Source: Ruminococcaceae bacterium UBA2656 (GTDB lineage: Bacteria > Bacillota > Clostridia > Oscillospirales > Acutalibacteraceae). Taken from it: DNA of 10,255 bases. Position 1 is the first letter of the stretch, and each line of letters begins with the position of its first letter. The notes under the pieces are model-generated. The model was given only the letters and a program-made list of their open reading frames with translations, had not been told where the DNA came from and made no database searches. Shown piece by piece: positions 5,292 through 10,255 of the stretch. The DNA is taken from assembly GCA_002359465.1 (NCBI GenBank), contig DENA01000005.1:486-10740 (forward strand), given 5' to 3'. The position numbers and the translations under genes are program-made.

Positions 5292-6698
5292 ATGCAAAAC
5301 AAGAAATTCGTCCATGTCGGATGCTATGTGAGAGTATCTACGGAAAATCAGATTGAGAATTACAGTATCGAAGAGCAGATGGAACGCCTAAAGGCTTATT
5401 GCTCCGCGAAAGACTGGACGATCTATAAAATCTATACAGACCCCGGTTACTCCGGAGGAAACACAAATCGGCCGGCGCTGCAGCAGATGCTTCAGGACGT
5501 TCACACCGGCCGGCTTGATATGATCGCCGTCTATAAGCTGGACCGCCTGAGCCGTTCCCAGAAAGACACGCTCACTTTGATTGAGGACGAATTTATCGCG
5601 CACAACGTTGAATTCGTCAGCATGTCCGAAAACTTCGATACGTCCACCCCGTTCGGTCGGGCTATGATCGGGATTCTGTCCGTATTTGCGCAGCTCGAAA
5701 AAGATCAGATCACCGAGCGCTTTACGATGGGCCGGATCGGACGCAGCAAAGCGGGATTTTATCACGGTGGCCCTACTCCACCGACCGGATACAAATATGT
5801 TGACGGTGAATTAGTTGTTGACGTTTACAAAGCCCCCCAGGTGCAGGAAGTGTACGACCGATTTTTAAGCGGTTACAGCATCAATTCAATTCAAAGGTAC
5901 ATGCATGATAAATACGGAGATTGGAACAGCCATTCTCTGGTCATCCACGTTCTCCGGAATTCGGTTTACATTGGGAAAGTTAAATTCAAAGGTAAAACAT
6001 ATGACGGTGTTCATCAGCCAATCCTATCAAAATTTGTATTCGCGCGGGCACAGGAGCTGATGCAATCTTCCAGCCGTGAGAATGGTAAAACCAACTCGCA
6101 GAGAACACCTTTTCGTGCCGGTTATTTGTTATCAGGTTTGGTATACTGTAGAAAATGCGGTGCCCGCTACAGCGCAAATCATGGGTTTTATAAATGCTAT
6201 TCCCGTGCAAAGTGTGATCGGAAATACATAGTTGATCCAGACTGTAAAAACAAAAACTGGCCGATTAATGATCTCGACGCGCTGGTAACAAGTGAAATTG
6301 AAAAACTGAAATACGACAGCAATTATTTAAGTGAGATCATAAAAGGTAAAACAAACGATGCGCCTAAAATTGATACTGCTGCTGTTACCTCCCGGATCAA
6401 AGAACTCGATAAGCAAATTAACCGCATGATCGATCTGTATCAAATCGGATCTACCCCCATGGAACAGATTTCTGGCAGAGTTGAAAATTTGCAAAAGGAA
6501 AAGAACGCGCTTCAGGTGCAGCTATCCGGAGGAAATGGTAATCGCAACGACACTGCCAAGCGTTTTATTGAAGCTTTGAACCACTTTGATGAAGTGTTTT
6601 TCAGCGGGGCAATCGAAGAAAAAAGGGCATTTGTTTCCAGTGTAATTGAGTCCATCTGGATTGATGAGGAAAACGTCCAGATCAAATGGAGAATATAG
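5292..6698 (+). CDS. Large serine recombinase (site-specific integrase)
   Basis: A 468-aa recombinase that would cut and rejoin DNA at attachment sites through a phosphoserine link, integrating or excising its element. The N-terminal resolvase domain (about 7-150) has the nucleophile Ser16 in YVRVST, Arg14, and the D84-R85...R88 cluster in YKLDRLSRS. A QLEKDQITERF helix leads out of it. The recombinase domain (about 165-250) contains PTGYKYVDGELVVD. A zinc-ribbon-like region has CRKCG (286, 289) with Cys 302, 308 and 318. A coiled coil is at about 365-411, and the end (VIESIWIDEENVQIKW) is typical, so the protein looks complete though at the small end of the family. GGAGG lies 8 bases before the ATG. 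All catalytic residues are present. It stops only 22-28 bp before feoB coding sequence, which marks it as the edge of the inserted element. Confidence 0.95.
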   Translation: MQNKKFVHVGCYVRVSTENQIENYSIEEQMERLKAYCSAKDWTIYKIYTDPGYSGGNTNRPALQQMLQDVHTGRLDMIAVYKLDRLSRSQKDTLTLIEDEFIAHNVEFVSMSENFDTSTPFGRAMIGILSVFAQLEKDQITERFTMGRIGRSKAGFYHGGPTPPTGYKYVDGELVVDVYKAPQVQEVYDRFLSGYSINSIQRYMHDKYGDWNSHSLVIHVLRNSVYIGKVKFKGKTYDGVHQPILSKFVFARAQELMQSSSRENGKTNSQRTPFRAGYLLSGLVYCRKCGARYSANHGFYKCYSRAKCDRKYIVDPDCKNKNWPINDLDALVTSEIEKLKYDSNYLSEIIKGKTNDAPKIDTAAVTSRIKELDKQINRMIDLYQIGSTPMEQISGRVENLQKEKNALQVQLSGGNGNRNDTAKRFIEALNHFDEVFFSGAIEEKRAFVSSVIESIWIDEENVQIKWRI

Positions 6699-6720
6699 AA
6701 ATCTCTGTTGCAAAATTGTA

Positions 6721-7578
6721 TATGCCATGTGTATGGGATTCGGGTGCAATGCCTGCGGCGTAGCGGGATGCAAAATTATTGATTCGCCGCGCGAAAGGCT
6801 GATTGCCGTCATAACGAATAACTTTGTCCCCTGTAACGGGCGCTTCCCTACGCTGATCGCCATCATTACCATGTTTTTTGTCGGAACTGCTTCAACACCG
6901 TTTCAGTCTTTTTTCTCCACATGCATGCTGACCGGTACTATTATTCTGGGAATTCTTATGACTTTCTTTATTTCAAAACTGCTGTCTGTAACAATTTTAA
7001 AAGGGATTCCTTCTTCTTTTACGCTGGAGCTTCCGCCTTACCGCAGGCCCCAGGTTGGAAAAGTGATTATACGCTCCATATTCGACCGCACACTGTTTGT
7101 TCTTGGAAGGGCTGTCGCTGTGGCTGCTCCCGCCGGATTAATCATCTGGCTGCTGGCAAATATTCATGTAGGCGGAACCAGTCTGCTTCTGCACTGTTCC
7201 GACTTTCTCGACCCTTTTGCACACCTTCTGGGCCTGGACGGGGTCATCCTGCTCGCGTTTATACTGGGATTTCCCGCCAATGAAATTGTGGTTCCCATTA
7301 TCATTATGGCCTATATGTCGACGGGAAGCATTCTTGAACTGGGAAGTCTTGGCGAACTGAAGGAACTGCTGGTCGGCAACGGATGGACCTGGATGACAGC
7401 CGTGTGTACCATGCTGTTTTCCCTGATGCACTGGCCGTGTTCCACGACCTGTCTGACCATCCGGAAAGAAACACAGAGCTGGAAATGGACGGCTGTCTCT
7501 TTTGCGGTGCCCACTATCGCGGGCATGGTAATCTGTTTTCTTTTTGCCGGTACCGTAAGGCTTTTTGGTTTGCTGTGA
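6721..7578 (+). pseudogene. feoB: FeoB ferrous iron transporter, C-terminal part, split from its 5' half
   Basis: FeoB imports Fe2+ across the inner membrane using an N-terminal G-protein domain and a C-terminal membrane channel. Here only about 285 codons of the channel remain, compared with roughly 600-800 aa for intact FeoB. Recognisable blocks are MCMGFGCNACGVAGCKIIDSP, RERLIAVITNNFVPCNGRFP, LELPPYRRP, LGLDGVILLAFILGFPANE, and the C-terminal WPCSTTCLTIRKET. The G domain and the first gate region are missing. Homology starts at about the codons for AMCMGFG (6724 onward), immediately after the recombinase gene. No ribosome site precedes the in-frame ATGs at 6727 or 6733, so this piece is probably not expressed as a protein. 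The frame is otherwise intact to its TGA, which suggests recent or reversible disruption. Upstream in-frame codons back to 6646 belong to the recombinase in another frame. Confidence 0.9.
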
Positions 7579-7596
7579 TTGAAGACCGGATACAAA

Positions 7597-7644
7597 AAGA
7601 ATGCCGTACTGCATAGCTCATCACTGTTGCAGCACGGCATTTTT
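7597..7644. terminator. Bidirectional terminator between feoB and deoC
   Basis: ATGCCGTACTGCA (7601-7613) and TGCAGCACGGCAT (7628-7640) form a 13-bp stem with one A-C mismatch and a 14-base loop. The stem extends by A-T and G-T pairs at its base. TTTTT follows on the plus strand, and on the minus strand the arm is followed by TCTTTTTG. It therefore serves the convergent feoB (plus) and deoC (minus) genes. Confidence 0.85.
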
Positions 7645-7669
7645 ACTTTTCATTTTATGAGATATCTTT

Positions 7670-8314
7670 TCAGTGCTCCATCATCTTAACACCATTGCTT
7701 GTACCGATCCGATCCGCGCCGGCCTGAATCATATTCATAGCGTCCTCATAGGTTCGAACACCGCCGGAAGCCTTTACCTTCGCCCTTCCGTTCACAGCAC
7801 GCTTCATCAGTTCGACGTCGTGGACGGTGGCGCCGCCGGTACTGAAGCCGGTGGATGTCTTTACAAAATCGGCGCCCGCTTCCACAGCAAGTTGACAGGC
7901 TTTTACTTTTTGCTCATCGTTTAAGAGACAGGTTTCAATAATTACCTTCAATAACGCCTTCGGATGTGCTTCGCCGACAACAGTCCTGATATCCTGAAGA
8001 ACGGCCTCATCATCCCGGTCGATCAGTGCGCCGATATTCAGGACCATATCCACTTCACCGGCACCGTCCTTCACCGCCTGCTTTGTTTCAAAAGCCTTTC
8101 CCTTTGTGGACATTGCGCCGAGCGGGAAGCCAATAACACAGCACACGGTGACACCAGAATCCTTTAAAAGCTCGCTTGCCAGCGGAACATAATACGAATT
8201 GACGCAGACGGAAGCAAAATGGTATTCCCTTGCTTCCTTGCAGAGCGTTTCTATCTGTTCTTTGGTCGCGTTTGGCTTTAAAAGCGTGTGGTCAATATAA
8301 GTTTCCAATCCCAT
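7670..8314 (-). CDS. deoC: Deoxyribose-phosphate aldolase
   Basis: Cytoplasmic class I aldolase that cleaves 2-deoxyribose 5-phosphate to glyceraldehyde 3-phosphate and acetaldehyde in deoxynucleoside catabolism. The 214-aa protein has the usual length. It begins [17 protein letters not shown], with the family IDHTLLKP motif. It contains VCVNSYYV, the GFPLGAMST segment, and VDMVLNIG with Asp89 of the proton relay. The Schiff-base lysine Lys152 is in FVKTSTGF, the second lysine Lys181 is in [10 protein letters not shown], and IGTSNG forms the phosphate site near the end. AGGAGG lies 7 bases before the ATG. It follows the rbsB-like gene by 119 bp on the same strand, which suggests that the imported sugar, or a nucleoside-derived pentose, feeds this reaction. 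A hairpin in the gap may lower its expression relative to rbsB. Confidence 0.96.
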   Translation of the reverse strand: MGLETYIDHTLLKPNATKEQIETLCKEAREYHFASVCVNSYYVPLASELLKDSGVTVCCVIGFPLGAMSTKGKAFETKQAVKDGAGEVDMVLNIGALIDRDDEAVLQDIRTVVGEAHPKALLKVIIETCLLNDEQKVKACQLAVEAGADFVKTSTGFSTGGATVHDVELMKRAVNGRAKVKASGGVRTYEDAMNMIQAGADRIGTSNGVKMMEH

Positions 8315-8389
8315 GATTTTTCCTCCTGTATGGTTGGTTTGTAGTTTCTTTATTCAAAGGGTAAGTTCTGCCCATTATTTTCACCGAAA

Positions 8390-8424
8390 ACCGGTGGGCC
8401 GCTATGAAACTGCAGTCCACCGGT
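8390..8424 (-). terminator. Possible weak terminator or attenuating hairpin between rbsB and deoC
   Basis: On the minus strand ACCGGTGG and CCACCGGT form an 8-bp GC-rich stem. One A-C mismatch and one further C-G pair extend it, around a loop of about 15 bases. Only TTTTC follows the stem. It begins 9 bases after the rbsB stop. Partial termination or mRNA 3'-end protection is likely, allowing some read-through into deoC. Confidence 0.55.
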
Positions 8425-8433
8425 AAGATCCGA

Positions 8434-9435
8434 CTAATCTCTGGTTTTTATGGAATCGACATTGTCTTTTGTCACTAAGGTGGATTCGAGGATTACGCTC
8501 TTTTCGACCTTGTCGCCCTTCAGATATTTTACTGCGGTCTGAACGGCGGTTTTGCCAAGGAAATACGGGGGCTCGTTAATAGTAGCCTTCATTTTGTCTT
8601 CTTTAATAGCCTTCATTGTGTCATCAAGGCAGTCATTGCCAACCAGTACGATGTCTTTTGTTCTGCCGGCTGCTTCAATGGCCTCGAGGCATCCGAGCGC
8701 CATTTCGTCGTTAGCGGCATAAACAGCCTGAATATTCTTATTTGCCTGAAGAATATTTTCCATGACCTTCATGGCTTTGGCTCTGTCAAAATCCGCACTC
8801 TGCGTAGCAACCTTTTTAATGTCCGGATATTTTGCAATGACATCGTTAAAGCCTTTGCTTCTGTCCTGCGCAACATTCGTGCCCATAATGCCTTGAATCT
8901 CTACGACATTCCCTTTTCCTTTGACAGTGTCGGCAATAAACTGTCCTTCAAGGCCGCCCGCCTTGATCGCATTGAAGCCCATATGGCTGACAACATCTCC
9001 GCCCTTTGCGGCACGGTCGATCGTAATAACAGGAATTTTCGCATCATTCGCTTCCTGAATGGCAGCTACAATCGCATCGCTGTCGGCCGGGTCAATAATA
9101 ATGAGGTCGGGTTTTTGTGTAATCAGGTTTTCGACATCCTTCATCTGGGTGGACGCATCGTTCTGCGCGTCGGTTACGACCAGCTTGGCTCCCAACTCTT
9201 CCGCGCCTTTCTGAGCGCCTTCTTTCACGCTGACAAAGAACGGATTGGTCTGTGTATTCATTGAAAGACCAATGACGAGCTGTTTGTTTGAGCTTTGGGC
9301 AGGTGAAGCATTCTCCGCTGTCTTGGATTCTGATTTTGATTCAGCCGTTGCGGCTCCGGTGGAACATCCGGCGGCCGTCGCGGCAATCATAGCTGCGGAC
9401 AGTACCAGCGCAAATAATTTTTTTGACCTTTTCAT
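8434..9435 (-). CDS. rbsB: Ribose-like sugar ABC transporter substrate-binding lipoprotein
   Basis: Extracytoplasmic sugar-binding protein of 333 aa (peripla_BP_4 / RbsB family) working with the permease encoded just upstream. The signal is MKRSKKLFALVLSAAM with lipidated Cys24 in AAGC, followed by a Ser/Lys/Glu-rich linker to about residue 49. The binding fold starts KQLVIGLSMNTQTNPFFVSV. Other family blocks are DPADSDAI (115-122), IPVITIDR (134-141), EIQGIMGT, AQDRSKGF, ADFDRAK and ANDEMALG (241-248). Compared from memory with mature E. coli RbsB, the ligand positions N13, F15, F16, D89, R90, R141, F164, N190 and D215 are kept. N64 is Asp115, F214 is Asn267 and Q235 is Glu288, so the ligand may not be ribose itself. 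The start at 9435 is chosen for its signal peptide and a GGGAG site 6 bases upstream; the longer frame to 9528 overlaps rbsC. Confidence 0.9.
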   Translation of the reverse strand: MKRSKKLFALVLSAAMIAATAAGCSTGAATAESKSESKTAENASPAQSSNKQLVIGLSMNTQTNPFFVSVKEGAQKGAEELGAKLVVTDAQNDASTQMKDVENLITQKPDLIIIDPADSDAIVAAIQEANDAKIPVITIDRAAKGGDVVSHMGFNAIKAGGLEGQFIADTVKGKGNVVEIQGIMGTNVAQDRSKGFNDVIAKYPDIKKVATQSADFDRAKAMKVMENILQANKNIQAVYAANDEMALGCLEAIEAAGRTKDIVLVGNDCLDDTMKAIKEDKMKATINEPPYFLGKTAVQTAVKYLKGDKVEKSVILESTLVTKDNVDSIKTRD

Positions 9436-9460
9436 AAACTTCTCCCTTTCTTTTTGCAAT

Positions 9461-10255
9461 TTATTGATTAACTTTAGCTGACAAGTCCTTAAATTTCTTG
9501 TCGGCCAGTACGGCGATAAGAATGACAATACCCTTTACAATATTGGTAGCAAACGGATTTACGTTCATCAGTGTGAGGATATTATCAAGCACCCCCAAAA
9601 TCAGTGCGCCGATTACCGTTGGAAGAATAAAGCCTTGGCCTCCCGCCAGACTGGTTCCGCCGATGATAACGGAGGCGATGGCGTCCATTTCATATCCTTC
9701 GCCCGCTGTGGCGGATGCCGTGCCGAGCCTTGCGGTAAGGATGATACCGGCGAGGCTGGAAAGCAGCGCGATAATAATATAGACGATCCATTCGTTCTTC
9801 ACGACAGGGATTCCGGAAAGCCTGGCTGCCTCACGGTTTCCGCCGATTGCGTAAACCGTGCGCCCGTAAGCGGTGTGTGTAATCAGAATATAGGCAGCCA
9901 GATACACGAACAATAAAATAATAATCGGGACGGGAATTCCGGCAAGGCTGCCTTTTCCCACGGCCTTATAGATGTCCGACTGTACGGAAATCGGCGAACC
10001 GTTGGTATAAACCAGAATGCAGCCCCTCAGGAGGGTCATCATTGCCAATGTGGCGATAAAGGCCGGAATCCCGCATTTTGCGACAAAGAATCCGTTGATA
10101 AAGCCACAGATCAGTCCGGTTAACAAACCGATACCGATAGCGAACGGAACGGAGTCCGTCGCCTGCAGCACACCTGCGGAAAACGCGCCCGCCAGTCCTA
10201 CCACGGAGCCTACCGAAAGATCAATTCCACCCGTTAAGATCACAAACGTCATTCC
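9461..10255 (-). CDS. rbsC: Ribose-type ABC transporter permease, partial (RbsC family)
   Basis: Inner-membrane permease of a carbohydrate ABC importer (BPD_transp_2 family). The N-terminal part is beyond the window edge and about 264 codons are visible. They begin GMTFVILTGGIDLSVGSVVGL, the hallmark GIDLSVG segment of RbsC. Further family blocks are FINGFFVAKCGIPAFIATLAMM, YAIGGNREAARLSGI, GEGYEMDAIASVIIGGTSLAGG and the NIVKGIVILIAVLAD end. Hydrophobic helices occur throughout. It ends 25 bp before the rbsB-like gene, so the two are clearly co-transcribed. A cognate RbsA-type ATPase should lie upstream (to the right), outside the window. Confidence 0.93.
   Translation of the reverse strand, partial: GMTFVILTGGIDLSVGSVVGLAGAFSAGVLQATDSVPFAIGIGLLTGLICGFINGFFVAKCGIPAFIATLAMMTLLRGCILVYTNGSPISVQSDIYKAVGKGSLAGIPVPIIILLFVYLAAYILITHTAYGRTVYAIGGNREAARLSGIPVVKNEWIVYIIIALLSSLAGIILTARLGTASATAGEGYEMDAIASVIIGGTSLAGGQGFILPTVIGALILGVLDNILTLMNVNPFATNIVKGIVILIAVLADKKFKDLSAKVNQ

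Noticed and set aside
6646..6720. Extension of the feoB frame back to 6646 with its own ATG
   Set aside because: These codons lie inside the recombinase gene in another frame and do not resemble FeoB.
1..10255. CRISPR arrays, tRNA, rRNA or riboswitches
   Set aside because: No regularly spaced repeats, no tRNA-like cloverleaf and no rRNA or known riboswitch core were recognised by eye on either strand. The long leader at 3671-3963 has repeats but no riboswitch signature I could name.

Overview
The window looks like chromosomal DNA of a low-to-mid GC Firmicute, most likely a clostridium of the Oscillospiraceae/Ruminococcaceae type. The reasons are AGGAGG-type ribosome sites, Firmicute-style lipoprotein signals on both solute-binding proteins, a clostridial-type FeoB C-terminus ending in a WPCSTTC motif, and a clostridial large serine recombinase. 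This is a lineage-level inference; no species can be named.

Layout from left to right. (1) Positions 1-3670, minus strand: a peptide-class ABC importer operon, transcribed as solute-binding lipoprotein, permease, permease, ATPase (the ATPase is cut by the window edge). All three complete proteins resemble the GsiB/GsiC/GsiD glutathione/dipeptide type. (2) Positions 3671-4130: an AT-rich leader and promoter region with a good minus-strand sigma-A promoter (3970-3998). An inverted repeat covers its start point, a 12-bp inverted repeat brackets it at long range, and there are further short repeats. (3) Positions 4131-6698: a mobile-element end. It holds a 60-aa small protein and a 5'-truncated XRE regulator on the minus strand. 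On the plus strand it holds a 5'-truncated protein resembling a restriction-endonuclease C-terminus, an intact bacterial PH-domain protein, and an intact 468-aa large serine recombinase. (4) Positions about 6721-7578: the 3' part of feoB, which begins within about 30 bp of the recombinase stop codon, so feoB appears split by integration. A bidirectional terminator follows. (5) Positions 7670-10255, minus strand: rbsC-like permease (cut by the window edge), rbsB-like binding lipoprotein, then deoC, which looks like a pentose or deoxypentose uptake and catabolism cluster.

How it fits together: two metabolic import operons flank a recombinase-bearing insertion. The insertion has broken ferrous-iron transporter feoB and carries gene debris of its own. 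The feoB 5' part is not in the window. Either the element extends leftward beyond the window, taking in the peptide operon, or its left end has been deleted or rearranged. The most interesting points are the feoB junction, the back-to-back truncation of XRE and endonuclease genes near 4497, the multi-repeat control region of the peptide operon, and the altered sugar-pocket positions of the RbsB-like protein next to deoC.
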